Notes: generated by a model not told the origin, from the sequence alone. A DNA stretch of 64,000 nt from Albifimbria verrucaria (GCA_020081605.1 JAHREC010000045.1:1860001-1924000); one strand, 5' to 3'; positions 24,656-37,964 are shown, counted from the first letter of the stretch. Numbers and translations are program-made.

Positions 24656-26774
24656 CTAAACGGTTGGCCAGGTAAACTCAAAGTAAACAAAGCCTACACT
24701 GACGCCTAATCGTTTCAAATCTACCCGAATTCCGAATCGATCCGAAGTTTCCTGTAAGTAACTATTTGAAGGGTCTATCGAGTTTCATGTTAGTCTCTAG
24801 ATCAGATTTTATAGGACTTCGTAGACTTACTCAGAGTAACAGTACCTTGACCAACAACATCATCCAGGTCGACCATACCTGTAGGAGAAATGCCATCCCG
24901 ATCTACTGCCACCACTTTGAGAACATACTCTCTAGAAATATGCGGCGTGAAGTTAACAGGCAGGTTTATGTTCTCCACTCTCTCGTTTTGATCTCGCCAT
25001 ACTGTGTCGCCATCTGGGTATCTCCTAGTAAAAAGTTTGTATCCATCACCAGTAGGTGTACCGCTGGAGTCGAGCAAGCGCACATCAGCATCAACTCTCA
25101 GATACAAGTCGTTCTTTTGTCCCCGTTCGGTCGGCTCAGGTAATGTGTTGATAGTTGTTATCTTCAAGCCAAATTGTCTGAGATTCTGAAAAGCTATTCT
25201 CTCGGGGTCCACGATCAAAATTCCTCTCATAAAGGATTGCATTCGTTTCTTCAGATGAAGTGAGGGATCACTACTCGGTATACCTATCTCAGCAGAAGCA
25301 GGCGGGCCGTAGTAAGAGTACACATGACCTTGTGAGTTCCACTGAGCCCGCATAAGTCCTGAGACTATATAGGCACCAGTGGCCGAGCACCACCATATTG
25401 TGGCATCCCCTTCTAACTCAACCTTGTAGACAACAGCATCCCATTCCGAGCCTGGGGTTCCTTTTATGCGAATGGATCCCAACTGCTCTTCATTAGAGAT
25501 AGGTAAGCCATTTTTTTCTGGACCACCAGCCTTCTCGTAGCCCCAGTAGAGATTCTCATACAGCCCATATGCATGCCCGGTACCAAGCTTATAATACCAG
25601 CAACCATGGTCGAACTTCTGCGCAAACCCACTCCGAACGGCTTGTTGGTTTTCCAAGGGAATCCCCAGCGCTTAATGCCGCTGTTGAGTGAGCGGCTTCG
25701 TGCAATGATACCAAATATGGCAAAGATACCTGTGCCTGGGGATGTGGAAGTGATGAGCTCCCCATTGGAGAAAGTAACGCAACGACCGGAGAGGTTTCTG
25801 ATTGGATCAGGCTCGATCCAGAAGTAAATATCACTCCGTTCATAGCCGAGCCCTCTTTTGATTTCGGGAGTTAATTCTCTGTAGCTGCTCCAAAACTCTC
25901 CATATAGACCGAATGCTTCATTGTCTCCATTGGTGAAGGATATCCGACCATATTTGAACTCTTGAATTGAGGTTCTGCCAGAATTACTGACAGTAGGTTG
26001 ACCTACAGGATCCTGTAAATCAGCCTCTGGTCGTAATATCTCGAGTTTTGTCGTAATGAAGTACAGGGGCGTTTCCTTCTGTTTTTGTAGCTGCAGATCC
26101 ATTAAGCTCGACGAGACACCGAGCTCCAGGGTTACACCCGCAATCGCTCCATCAAATCGACGCCTAGGATTTGAGTCGTCGTGGCCACCAAGAAGAAGAA
26201 CCCGGCCGGTGACATGGACACGATTATCTGGGCCAAAACCATGACAGCTGACTGCTATTCCATTGAGAAATGTTACTAGGATGTTTTTGTCTTGATCCCA
26301 GACAACATCAGCACTATACCATTCTCCAGGAACAATTGCTGGAATTGTTGAGCCTGTAAGCTCGTAGAGCTGCGTGAAGCTAGTCTGTTGTCGCAATGAG
26401 CTGTTGGTAACGGTTGTTCCACCTCTAATCCTCAGTCTGCCTTCAGAAAGAACCAGTTCCAGTTGGAAAGGAATGAAATAGGATAAAAATAATATTTGAG
26501 GAGGATACGGCGCTCCTGGTTGAGGGACCTCTCCGTCATACCGGAATATAATACCGGCGCGGAATTTCTTGGTAAGAGGGACAGAAATAGCTCTCAGATC
26601 AATGAGAAGCGGACCACTCTGTCTTAACTTTACTGCCTTGGGGAGGTATAGCCCTGACCAGATACCAGGCCCAGGTACAAGTTCTGCAGTTTCTGGCAGT
26701 GTAACCGGGGACGTACCGTCTGGATTAGATACGATGCGGCCATCAAAGATATAATTCAGAATAGAGGAACTCAT
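24656..26774 (-). CDS. LGFP-repeat protein with concanavalin-like N-terminal domain
   Basis: Two exons (26774-24831 and 24774-24656; intron 24775-24830), about 687 residues. The N-terminal 230 residues look like a jelly-roll lectin/LamG-like module: a beta-rich stretch with FRAGIIFRYDGE, EWYSADVVWDQDKNILVTFLNG and RVLLLGGHDD. About four LGFP-like repeats follow, recognisable by GLYGEFWSSY, GHAYGLYENLYWGYEKAGG, NGLPISNEEQ and TGAYIVSGLMRAQW. LGFP repeats are best known from actinobacterial envelope proteins and also occur in fungi, where a role in surface binding is assumed rather than shown. One frame break near 25670 fits one lost base. The open frame continues upstream of the ATG through a hydrophobic stretch without another ATG, so a missed 5' exon with a signal peptide is possible. 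Confidence 0.62.
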
Positions 26775-27811
26775 TTTGCCATAGAGGGCAAATACAGCCA
26801 AGGTCAAGGCAACAGAATACAGAAACAAAAATACCAAGAATGGTTTCGTTTATCACCTCGGGACATCTGACATTGTCTCTTTTCAGCTCTCAGCCCTGAG
26901 CTTCAGCTCAATAGACTATAAGTTTAAGGCCTTTTAGCAGCCAATTGAGTCAGATGATGGCGGCTTATGGATGAGGGCGAGTCCCTGTTAGCTTGATAAG
27001 GCAGCCTATCATTTCAGTACCAAAGTTGCCGCTGTCGTCTCGTTCACAAGGATGCTTCATTGAGCCATGAGTGCGAAAAGATCATTTTCTCGAAAAAAAT
27101 ACAACAGCATTTTTGCACACGCTCTTCCTCAAGTATCTTGTTAGGCCATCATACAATGAAACCCAGACGATGATATGTTGGCCAATTAAAACGAGGTAAT
27201 AAGTGACTCCAATCATCTGCGAAGGGTAATAAAACCGAGCATAAAAAGCATTGATAGCTTTGCTATTGTATTAAAAGTAGCTGGTATAGGGTAAGTACTA
27301 ATACGGAGTTTGCTAGTGCCTCGACGCGTTCGATAAAGGCAGCTCTGAAAAGTGAATTGACAATTGGATAAATCAAAATTCATTGATATATTATCTATTA
27401 CATATTAATCCACAATTCTGCTTAACTCTAGACTGAATTCAGTGGGTAAGTGGCACGTCTGATTCATCGTTTCTTGACTCTATTGGCATAAATCCGAAAA
27501 ATCACCACTGGCAAGAAATTGACACCAACTATTACCCGATACGGCCAGCATGGGTGTTATGTCCGCTTCCTAAATCACTTAAACCCGTTTGCTTATTGAG
27601 AAGATCTTGCCCGGAGTTGGTCAGTCTGTGAAACACCATGTGCGAACAATTACGGCCGAGTTAGAATTCTTAACTACGAACTCTCCGAACCATGTATCGG
27701 CTATTTAATCACGGCAGCCTCCTGATAGTGCTCGATCTTTACCATCTCATCCTATCAAGCGGCTTTTTCTATTCACTCTTAAAGATACATTGCTCGTCCA
27801 ACTCCAACAAG
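26775..27811. other. Divergent promoter region
   Basis: About 1 kb, AT-rich, between divergent genes (LGFP protein on -, hydrolase on +). An in-frame ATG at 27692 could extend the hydrolase N-terminus. No other element recognised. Confidence 0.5.
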
Positions 27812-28779
27812 ATGCAATACACGACCCATTCCCAGACGGGCGCCGCTGAGCAGCTTCCCATCTGCGATGAAACACCTATTATCACTTACAGTCCTGTTGT
27901 TTTGCGGAGCCCGAACCGCGCTGTCGACTTACAACTTAAAGTGTCAGCTCCCGCTACTGGGGAATCTCTACCCATCATCCTCCTCTCCCATGGCCATGGC
28001 CCGAGTGCTTGGATCCCTCGCTTCATGGATATGGACCGCTCGTAACTTTTTACGCTGGACATGGCTTTGTAGTTCTCCAGCCCACTCATCTCAACACAAA
28101 AACTTTGGCCATCCAACACAAAGAGGGCCACGAGTTAGGCTGGGACTCTCGACCCTCTGACATGGCTCAGATTTTGGATGAACTCGATACCATCGAGGCA
28201 ACCGTTCCCACTCTCAAAGGTCGCCTGGATAAAAACAAAATTGCCGTTGTCGGGCATTCCTTTGGTGGTTTAACAGCCAGTATACTACTAGGTGCAAGCA
28301 ACATGAAACCAGGAGGCGGCTCACAGTTGAATGCGCGCGATCCCCGTATCAAAGCCGGTGTTGTTATTGGTGGTACAGGAAGCAGCAATGACCTCACTGA
28401 TGCAGGCAGGCGAATTCTTCCTTTCTATAAAATCGACTTCACTGGTATGACCACACCAGCTCTTGTCGTGTGCGGAGAGGAAGATGACATCCCCTACTCC
28501 TCTACCGGTCCACAATGGCATGCAGACCCTTACAAACTCGCCCCAGGGCCCAAAGATTTGATGTGGGTGAAAGGAGGTAAACACGGATTCGGAGGAGTAT
28601 CTGGTTGGGATGCTGCTGAGTGTGCTGACGGAAGCCCTGAGCGCCTGGCCTTTGTGCAAAGAATGACATGGGCGTACCTGAGAAGTCAATTATTCGAGGG
28701 CGATAATTCATGGGAGGAATCTTGCAAGGTCCTTCGCGGGTTGAATGACTTGGGTCGTATTGAAAGCAAGGGCGTTTAG
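27812..28779 (+). CDS. Alpha/beta hydrolase, chlorophyllase/PAF-acetylhydrolase-like
   Basis: Single-exon serine hydrolase of about 322 residues. The oxyanion region is IILLSHGHGPS, the nucleophile elbow is VVGHSFGGLTA (catalytic Ser), an acid lies around CGEEDDIP, and the catalytic His is in GGKHGFGG. This layout is that of chlorophyllase/platelet-activating-factor acetylhydrolase-type enzymes. The real substrate is unknown. No signal peptide is seen, so it is probably intracellular. The N-terminal third is in another frame; a lost base in the CCC run at 28015-28017 joins the two parts and fits the length. Start chosen at the ATG in a good context at 27812. Confidence 0.82.
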
Positions 28780-29029
28780 ACGGTTCAAATAGTGAACATT
28801 CATAATGCGTCAACTCAATATTCGAAGATTTCACAAACTCAACTTATATAAACAGTATGAAAGACCTGCTTTGCATGAAAATACCCAATTTACATCTCTC
28901 TTCCCTATAATAAATGCTGCTCATCTAACAAAGAAAATGTTTTCACCTTGCCCCATATTTCACCAAGTTATGTTACATGCCACCCAGACGACAACTGAAA
29001 ATCCGCACCAAAAATCAAACTGTGGTCCA

Positions 29030-30315
29030 CTACATTTGCATGCCAGCAAACAGGGCCATACCCATCGCGTTCTTGCCTACTCCGAACTCCTTCAACTTGA
29101 GATGCTGCACTTGCTTCTTCGACATGGCATCGACAACTACAATAGCAGCCTCGGTCATTCCGTTTCCTGGGCTCAGAGCATAGACGAAGTTGCCAGCCGC
29201 GCGCAGGTCAATCAGACCAGGGTCACCGTTGGCACTGAGATCAATTGTAGAAATAATGCTGGCGTCGGCTACCGACATCTCAACAAGTCTGTTGATCGCC
29301 ACATCTGTGACAAATGCAGTACCGGTGGCAGGAGAGATGGCAGCCCAGCAGGTAGCTTTCTGATCCTCGATGGCGCCTCGTCCCTTGACTGTGGCCGCGC
29401 CGGTGGCAGCCTCGACAGACAAGACGGCGGCACCGAAAGAGGCATCAGTGACGAAGATGTCATTGGTTCCGGGAATGGCAGCGGATCCAAAGAGAACGGC
29501 AGTGCCCATCGGGGAAGACTTCATAACTGTTTCACTGATCATCATTGATTCAGATCCGCAAGTCGAACCGGGTTGGACCGGGAAGGAAGCCAGGAAACCA
29601 GTATTGTTCTTCGACGGGTCGCCCTTAACAGTGGCGTAGAGGGTGTTCTGATCGTCCGAGAAGAAAACTTGGGAGACAGTGTTGGTAGGCCCAACAGGGG
29701 GTTGATTGTTTTAAGTCGAAAGCCCGTAGGTTGTCCATGGCGCCAATGCCTTGTTCGGAGAAGCTTGCGCAAGAAACACCTGCCATGGCGCCAGTCGTTC
29801 CAACACAAACAATGTTATGCTCATCCGAGGCTGCCACGGTGTTGGGGAATTCGCCAGGGACCATGACGGGCTGACCAACCATGGTGAGCTTGGAAGGGTC
29901 CGTTTCGTCGATGCTGTACATGGTTATGGTGTTGGAACCAGCGTTGACAGCGAAAAGGCTCTGAAAAATGGATGATATTAGTAAACAGCTTCCATGATTA
30001 ATTGTGCGGAATGAATTCTGGTAAAGTAATACTTACGTTTCCGGCAACTGTCAAAGCAGACTGAGAAACAAGCGCGTCCGGGGCGGCAGGCTCGTTAGTG
30101 CTGCCATCAACAGCGTTGGCGCCAGCACCTCCAGTTGCCATGCTAATGCCGGTGGAGAGCATGCCATCCATTCCAATTGGGAGCGCAACAACTTCGTTGG
30201 TTGCTTCATTGGTGATGATGTAGAGGGCTTTACCACTTCCACCGCATGGCATGGCAGAAACCTGGAGTGCGGCCGAAGCCAGAGCGAGGGCGACACGGGA
30301 TCGTTGGAAATACAT
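29030..30315 (-). CDS. Secreted lactonase-like beta-propeller protein (3-carboxymuconate cyclase-like)
   Basis: Two exons (30315-30037 and 29960-29030), about 403 residues. It begins with a signal peptide (MYFQRSRVALALASAALQVS), followed by short repeated beta-propeller blades such as LYIITNEATNEVVALPI, VGQPVMVPGEFPNTVAAS and FVYALSPGNG. Fungal homologues are annotated as 3-carboxymuconate cyclase or lactonase-like, but enzymatic activity in secreted members is unproven. The frame changes at the GGGGG run 29697-29701. Here the lengths fit two lost bases, which makes sense if a longer C run (as read on the coding strand) was shortened. Divergent from the bZIP gene. Confidence 0.78.
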
Positions 30316-31550
30316 GTTGATGAGATAGTGGAAGAAAGTCCGAAAGTTATGTAGGAGTCCAGCTGTACACAAAGAAAAGAATAATTATGAAAAAGATTGT
30401 CGTAGAAGACGTGCGAATTGAATGATGAGTTTGATGCAGAATAGTAGAATCGATTCCAGCAATGGATTTGAACCATCTCTTATAACTTCCTAGACGATTC
30501 TCTAATCCAGTATCAGATTGTTCCTCACAAGCACTATGGCACTGATCCATCATCACGATTTCCGTTTTGGGTCGACATCTGGGGAACGGACTTGAAGCAA
30601 TGATTAGGTGAACATCCTGGAACGTGCTGAAGCACCCATGGCTTAGAGAGACGCAGGGTTGTGGAGGCTTCATGTTACACTGGTAATCAGGATTTCCTAT
30701 TTGGGACAGGCATCGTCGTCGCAAGTTCCGAAACAAGGCTTGTGTCTGTATGGCTTGCTGACCCAGTAATTTACTATGCCTCCAAAGAGGGGCGTGGCTT
30801 TCTTAGAAGATGCAGTTAATTGTGATGAAGTAAACATTTAATCAATTGCGCCCCGTCAGCAAGATCTATCCCCGCCCTCGGGCATCGACACATGACACCG
30901 TCGATTGATGGAGCAGCAACACTTGCGACGAGGACTGACAGCAGGGCTCATTTTTCCGTTCTCAAGTTATTCCCCACCAGTTGACAGCCCTAACGGGCGC
31001 ACACCAGCGATGACGGCCCCACAGGGCAATGGGACAGGGGTTAAGCGGCTGGCTGTGATGGCTGTGCCTGGGAACTGCCATGAATAGCCCCCAGGCAGTC
31101 AGTCCATAGGCTTTCATCCGAACGTCCAAGCTCAGCGAGTGGGGTACCTTAAAAAGGGGATGACTGACCAGATGGGGCATAGTTGTTCCATTCTCGTCTC
31201 GCCAGGCTCTGGAGGAAGACTTTGAAACAGCATATCTGCAGGCCAAGTCGAATTGAATTGTAGCGCGCACTCACTCCCAGCTCGAGTTCCCATCTGTTCA
31301 GACCAATTTGAACAGAGGATCAAGACGTGTTTGTCAACTCTGACCTAGTCTCTTCTACATTCTTTCCTTGCGTTTAAGACAGACGTCGCAACCACTCCAG
31401 CGCCAGATACTAGCGTCTTGCTGCCCATAGAAAATTAGGCTCACACAGGCCTCGTGAGTGGACTGTACCCTCGGCTCGGCTATCGAATCGTCACTCAATT
31501 GGGTGTGAGCCAAAGAGTAGCCCTCCCAATCGCCAGATCCAGTAGTTCGG
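30316..31550. other. Divergent promoter region between propeller and bZIP genes
   Basis: About 1.2 kb holding the 5' regions of both genes. Short ORFs of up to 129 codons on the - strand show no family features. A T-loop-like string near 30461-30476 was examined and does not form a tRNA. Confidence 0.5.
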
Positions 31551-32608
31551 ATGAGTAGCAGCGTGTTCCGCTTCTTTAACCCTGATGGTAAGTTTCGAAG
31601 TAACTCCCTGCACACTGCACAGCACCCCATCTACCTCTTCCTAAAGCCCATGTATTGATTACCCGCAAATACAGGGCCCAAAGAAGACCCAATACAGAAA
31701 CGCCGAGGCCAGTTAAGGCGAGCCCAAAAGTATAGTCTTCTAGAAACCTTGTTGCTCCTTGGATGAAGCTCATATGGCGTGATCAGGTCCTACCGCGATC
31801 GGAAGGAACGTTACACCAAGTTGCTAGAAACAGAACTTGGTCAGACTCGAGCAAATGAAGCCAAGTTGATACGCGAATGCCAGGAGTTGCGTGCCAGTTT
31901 GCAAAATGCCCTTGACCTTTTATCTCAGCGCGATGCAAACGATCCTTCCGAAGCATCGGAAGTCTCCCCATTGGCTCAGAAGACATATACCAGAACCTCT
32001 CGCGATTCGAGGCAGTCCCGCAGCTGCTTTCCCTGACTCTTTTAGCACTTTTGTTCCCACCGAACATCTGGATGATCCATTACCATCAGCCAAAGAGCGG
32101 CGAAACACACTTTGGCCCACTGATATCAGTAGCCGCACACGAGTATGCGATATGGACCAAGTGACAGTAGCTATGGAGTTTGTGTTGAAGTGAGTTGATC
32201 CCTTTTCATTCCTGATTTACTCTATCATAAAAAATTGGAAGCCATACTAACGGAATCGCCTATGAAAGGATTGAGGAGCCCTGCCTTGGTCATATCCATG
32301 GTGATCCCAACAAGCCGGACGAACCCAACGGACACGCACTTACGGTCACGTCCCAACTGATCTGTGTATCAAGTTGCCAAGCAACCACAACGTCTGAATC
32401 ACGTCCTTGTCCACCTACGTCGGCTCCCTTGTATCAGAATGCACCTTCGGCCATATTGGAACGTCTGTTAAGCCTGGCTCCAGACTTGTCTAACGACGGC
32501 GAAATCACTCCAATACAGGCATGGAATAGCATTCGAAGTCGGCCACAGTTTGGAGGACTTGATGTACATCGCCTGCGTCGGCTTGGTGAAGGACTAAAAA
32601 TGCTGTGA
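31551..32608 (+). CDS. bZIP transcription factor
   Basis: Four exons: 31551-31587, 31675-31729, 31787-32189 and 32269-32608. The basic region is split by an intron and reads QLRRAQKSYRDRKERY when spliced. A leucine zipper follows, from KLLETELGQTRANEAKL to ALDLLS. This resembles the AP-1-like fungal bZIP class. The C-terminus has TPIQAWNSIRSRPQFGGLDV, a motif I associate with a group of fungal bZIP regulators. A frame change between about 31940 and 32000 leaves the total two bases short of a multiple of three. Targets are unknown. It is not close enough to the polyketide synthase to be called its regulator. Confidence 0.8.
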
Positions 32609-33379
32609 AGTGTCATGGGTTGGTCACTCACCTCTTCCTCTCCTTGACAAGTTGATAACTAACGCCGGAGGTCAGGTTTGGCGCTGTTGTTCAAAGAAGT
32701 GTTTTTGAGAGTTTGTTGTTTGAAACCATTACTTTGGGACAATCATTCTAGGTATAGGTCCGCTACACGAAAGTTGTAATATTAGAAGGATTACACGATT
32801 TATGTGACGAGCTGCTGTATGTATTCGATATCATGTTGTATTTAGAACTTATAAGTTATGTGCCAATTCAAACTATTACCCACACCTTTCTTTCACCCCT
32901 ATTCTCCTCTCGACTAACCCCAATAGAAGTAAAGCGGCTCTAGTTCGCCGATGTCCTCTTGCTCGATTGCCCTAAGGCCATGGGTGATGCGGTGGCTTAC
33001 CTGTGCCACTCAGACCGTGTCGGCTGAAACACTGCCTGTTGACCGTTTTCAGCTCAGAGAATCTGGAAGGTCAGAGTCACTGGCAGTTGCGGAATGCGAT
33101 GGACCCCACGTTTCCAAGCCTCCATGATCTGCGGTCATGATGAGGGCACCCGTCATTGGTCGCCGAATTCTGCGATCTCTACTACCCCTGACACAAGTTC
33201 GAGCATAAAGGGATGGGAAGGAGATGGCATACTGTAGAAACGCCATTGTCCTGCTTTCTGTTGCTTTCAATACCACGCTACTCGTTATTCATTTAATTGA
33301 TTTTTGCCCCTTACTCATCGTAAATGCGGACTAATTGTGATGACACCTTTTGAGTCTACGAATCAGATACAAGTCCACC
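32609..33379. other. Intergenic region downstream of bZIP
   Basis: About 770 bases, no gene seen. It probably contains the bZIP 3' UTR and the promoter of the following membrane protein. Confidence 0.5.
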
Positions 33380-34216
33380 ATGGCTCCTGCAACTTCAAGC
33401 CCGATATCGCGTTATCCCCAGCTGCAATTTATCGCTACAGCAATGACTGCAGGAAACGTCATGCTAAACACAAGTCGAGAATCATCAATCTGCGGGTACG
33501 TCAGTGGACGGCCTGGTCAGTCATGGATCTTTTATCATCCCTTAGATGAATCCTAATGATCTTTTCAGACCTACCATGGACATGCCCTGATAGTGGTGCA
33601 TGCCAGTTGAACACTCAATACCGGGCAGCTGGTTGTTGCTATCAAGAACCTTGTACAGTTGTATCAGTTTGCCATGATTATGCAGCAGGCCAAAAGGCGC
33701 ATGTGACAAAGGACGTGCGGGAGCCGGAACCAGCTGTTGGTAAGTATGGATTAGATACCTTACTCCTTAAAAGATCTGCTAATCAGCCTATTGATCTTCA
33801 GTTCTAACCCTTCATACCCATACTGCCAAACTTATCATTACGCTGATGTTTCCGCTACGATGGTATGGTGTGCGAAGACTTTACCAACCGATGTTGTTAT
33901 TTTGAGCAACAAACCGAAGGCACAATTAGTCAACCAAACTCTCTCGCCTATGAATCCCCAAGAAACAACAACAAGTAGCCCAAGGACTACACGTAATAGA
34001 CCGACTATTACAAGCATGACACGCCTAACGCAGCCTACGAGCACTTCTAAGAATGGTACTCCTGATGGTATTTCACGTTCAGACCAGATCAACCTTGGAG
34101 TCGGGATATCTTTTGGAGTCCTTGGAGCCGTCGCAGCGGTTGCTACCGTTTGCACGTGCCTTCTCGCATATAAGAAGAAGGGCGGGACGAGAGAAGTAAA
34201 GATAGTGGATGAGTGA
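33380..34216 (+). CDS. Single-pass membrane protein with Cys-rich ectodomain
   Basis: Three exons: 33380-33515, 33569-33739 and 33802-34216. The N-terminal part is Cys-rich (ICGYVSG, WTCPDSGACQLNT, AGCCYQEPC, VCHDYAAG). A Ser/Thr/Pro-rich stalk follows (around QETTTSSPRTTRNRPT), then one transmembrane segment (INLGVGISFGVLGAVAAVA), then a basic stop-transfer (YKKKGG) and a very short cytoplasmic tail. This topology resembles fungal wall-stress sensor-like proteins of the WSC/Mid2 type, though I cannot place it in a named family. The join between exons 2 and 3 is one base out of frame, fitting one lost base. No clear signal peptide is encoded after the chosen ATG, so a 5' exon may be missing. 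Confidence 0.6.
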
Positions 34217-35637
34217 CGCGGCTGCTGTTATGATGATATTACGATATCTATCGGCAAGGAGTTATTAATGCTGGGGTTTTTTTTATTAATTTATAATTTC
34301 GTTATCCTAGGTACTATGCAGTTGGCAATGATTGTGATTGTAACTCCATAGTTATTCTCTTAGAACATGATAGTAAGCCTCATTTTCCTCGACGTGCTGC
34401 GTTTTCTGCAAATCAGTCTTGCATGTAATAATCCTCAGCTTGTCAGAGAAGCAGAGCACCTACTTCAAACAGCTGTGGTGCGAATAGATTCTTGCTCGAT
34501 CCACCATTTTGAATCATGATGATTTTTCATGTGACAACCTACATGACCTCTTGGAGGAAAATTGCCGTAGGATTCAGTATACCTCGGTTTTTTATGCTTC
34601 TTATTGATGTTATGTTACATTGATGGAGCTGAAGGATGCGATAGTATCAGGCATGTTGCCCTCTCGGGAATACCGCATTAGAAGGGGAGGAAGGACCACA
34701 TAGGTAGTCCGAACAGAGCCAGCCCTCTCGAAACAGAATCTTAAAAGAGTTCGATTATTCAATCGTTGAAGTTGTATAAATACTAAGGATCTTCAGACAG
34801 ATTACTGAATATTGTGTTTAGGCCCTCTCTTACACAAAGGAATTGGGTACAGCTTCACACGCTGCCACAGAGGAGCATGAAGACGACCGGTTTAGGTTAA
34901 GGGCGACAACTTATGATTGGAGGATCTTGTTAGGAAGATAAAGTGGTTTCCAGTGATATCATCACGATTTTAAGGTTGCCGATGCTAACAGCCGTCCTAA
35001 TCTATGTTCGGTTTCCCATCATGCATCCAGCCTTGACAACCATTGGTGTGTTAGTTCTGTCCGATCGCCGCCACCTGGCTCTGATATTCCCATCTCGAAT
35101 GCCTATTGATTATTCAGTAGAGCCCGTAACTACAGAAATCTAATCTAATCTGATTCATTTTCTTTATTTCCTTCATCCAAACTTCACCAAAGGCATTAGT
35201 TATCTGGACTATGTCAAGTAGACCCGTTCTAACTCAACATGGCCATTCTAAACCCTCTTGGGCCGGTCACTTTCTCAATAGCCAAGTAGTGAGGAGAAAA
35301 CACACTTGGCGTACTTTGTACACTCGGCAGTTGAAGCACGGCATTGCGTAGCGCGAGCGGGGTTCTGGTTGTGAGTTGCAATCTAACGCAGACACCAAAA
35401 GTCGAATTTCCTAATTTGGTACGGAATCACTTCAAGCAGTAGTCGATCTTCACGACAGGCACAGCAATTTATCGATGTAATATCAAAAATGTTACCCTCG
35501 CAGAGTGCCGAGGTTAATACCGAGTGATTCATCTTCAGAAACGCGGAAATAAGAAATCGCATATATAACGTGTGTTATCGTTGCCGTTAAAAAGAGTAGA
35601 GTGATAATTGTGAATAACCATCTGGCACATTGTAAAG
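34217..35637. other. AT-rich intergenic region
   Basis: About 1.4 kb, AT-rich, with a T8 run near 34276. No gene, repeat or mobile element recognised. Confidence 0.5.
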
Positions 35638-36911
35638 ATGACAAAATCCATCATTCGGCTAGCAGCCGTTGGTCTGTCCTTGGTATCACTTGCCCTAACG
35701 AACCCTTTGCATGTTCTATCCCTCAGACAGGGCAATGGTGCGTTCGTTCCTCGGCCAGGCTACTTTCCCGCCACAGGAGACGATACAATTGCTGGCGGCA
35801 TCTTCTGTATCTCGCTTTCGGACTTGGCGGCCTATCTGCAAAGAACAGGCAACAACCCTGGGGCTACTGGTCCAGAGTCTCCGCAAGGAAACGGTGCTGT
35901 CACGTCTGGTTCTGGTCCCTTTCCCGCGCAGATGACAACTGATCCTTCACTGCCTAACCATACTATTTACGTAAGGCCGACAGTTATCAAGGGTTGAAGG
36001 TTTAATAACATACTGATTTTGTATTTCCATCTAGGCGCCTATCAAACCGCCACCAGGAAATGTTAACTTGCCATTCATTTCGTGGGGAAATGGAGGATGT
36101 TCAACTACAGGTTCTACGTACCGAAATTTCTTGGTAAAGCCAGCCACTGTCTTTTGTCAACAGAACAAACTAACTAGTTTTTCAGACAGAAATTGCCAGC
36201 TACGGCTATGTCATCGCGGCCGATGGTCCTCCCAACGGTGGTGGCTCAGGCCAAAGTAAAGTTCAGGATTCAAGAGACAGTATCGACTGGGCCATGAAGG
36301 GTGGTGCTTCCAAGTATGGTACGATCAACTTGAACAATATCACGTCCGCTGGTCATAGCTGTGGAGGTCTCGAAGCCATGAGTGTATGTGGATCTTTATT
36401 CGTGCAAGAAGGGCTTTTAAATGCCTATGAGCCAGAAACTAAATCCTCCTAACCAGGTTGCATATCACGATGAGAGAGTAAAGCGCATCATGATGTTCAA
36501 TATCGCGATATTCCAAGATGAAAGGCGATACCTTCTTCAAGAAATCAAGGTACCTGTGGCATGGTTCGTTGGTGGACCAAAGGATATGGGCTATCCAAAT
36601 GTAAGGAGGATATACTACTTGCCCTCTTCTTCTTTGATTTTTCGCTGTAATCTCTAACATGAGCTACTTAGGCTGAGAAAGACTACGGTCTTCTAAACTC
36701 TGGCCTTCCAGCTTACAAGGCGAGCCTGGATACCGGCCATGGAGGCACTTATTCCGCAACAAACGGTGGAAAATTTGGCAAAGCTGCAGTTGCGTACCTG
36801 GAGTGGCAATACAGAAACAATGCTACGGCGAAGGCGATTCTGTTGAATTCCCAGACTCCTGGGAGTTTGGTCTCTGATCGTTGGAGCGTGACTTACAAGA
36901 ACTGGGCGTAA
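35638..36911 (+). CDS. Secreted alpha/beta hydrolase
   Basis: Five exons: 35638-35970, 36035-36133, 36186-36383, 36457-36600 and 36672-36911. They sum to 1014 bases (337 residues) with no frame break. A signal peptide (MTKSIIRLAAVGLSLVSLAL) is followed by a low-complexity Gly/Pro stretch, then the hydrolase core: FISWGNGGCSTTG, SYGYVIAADGPP and nucleophile elbow SAGHSCGGLEAM. The likely histidine is in DTGHGGTY. The motif order matches the fungal secreted chlorophyllase/cutinase-fold hydrolases. Substrate unknown. Together with the dehydrogenase at 21975-23217 it shows that not all genes here are broken. Confidence 0.87.
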
Positions 36912-37964
36912 AGTGGGCAAGAAGGCTCTAGAAGCTGCACGAGAACGATTCGTATGGTTTTCGGGAGAGCAGTACCCGAGTTTTGCCTCAATCTTCAATA
37001 TTTCTAAAATTATTTCCACTCTTACACTTCGTACCCTAGGTGGTGCATTGGGCGATACCATGCATTTCAAGAGGCCCTAAAAGTGGCACCAGCTATCTTT
37101 TTAAACATCCTTGCAACTAGATAGAGGGTCCCAAACCGATGTGTTCGTATGGAAACCTCGGGCGAATCGACTGATTTATGCTACATCCGCTGCAGCCAAG
37201 CCTCAATCGGCTCGTCTCACATGTCAGCGCTGCGTTCAGTACCCAAACTGGACGGCTGCAGAGGACAAAGGCACCAAGCCTGCAGCTAGAGCGTCCAGAA
37301 TGCATCTCTGATTGCATGGGACGAACTACACGAGCGACCAGGTCGTCTCCGCGGCTTGTCTAGCCACGTTCGATACAGGGGTTGCGGTCCCACCAAACCA
37401 CGATTTCTTCATAGCTGGTAGCATGCACCTCGGGCGCTACCGGTAACTTCCGCCGAAGTGGTGCTCCCGTTCAATGAAACATGTTACTGGAAGATTTTTC
37501 TTCGAGATTGACTACTGCAGGTTTAATGTGTTAAGTTGACGACAGGTGATCGTCGATAGGGGCTTCACTTCATGCAATGACACACTCTTTGCTGCCATAG
37601 CAAAGCCACACAAAGAATTTTCAGTAGCGATCTGCGAGCCTAGAACCATGGGCTGTGCATTCAGGCCCAGAATCCTGTTGCGTAGTTTCCAGAGCCTGTT
37701 CCTTTGTCCAACTCTATGTAAGCTTATCTCGGCGCATTTGGATGCGAGCACGCCCACACCGCTCGTTCCGTAAGATCGTAGCTGCATGAATGTCCATTAG
37801 TCTACTGGGATGCAGGGTCATGGAGCACCAGCAGTAAATCACTTCAGCCTCACCGATTGGTCCTTGTAACCGTCAGTCTTGGCCTCTGGGCACTGTGGTG
37901 TAGACGGCTCGTTTCCGAGCCATTAGATTCCAACATGTGCGAGGAGATCCAGATTACTGTAGAG

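Noticed and set aside
30440..30500. tRNA-like T-loop (GGTTCAAATCC on the - strand)
   Set aside because: No matching acceptor stem, D-arm or anticodon stem could be drawn around it.
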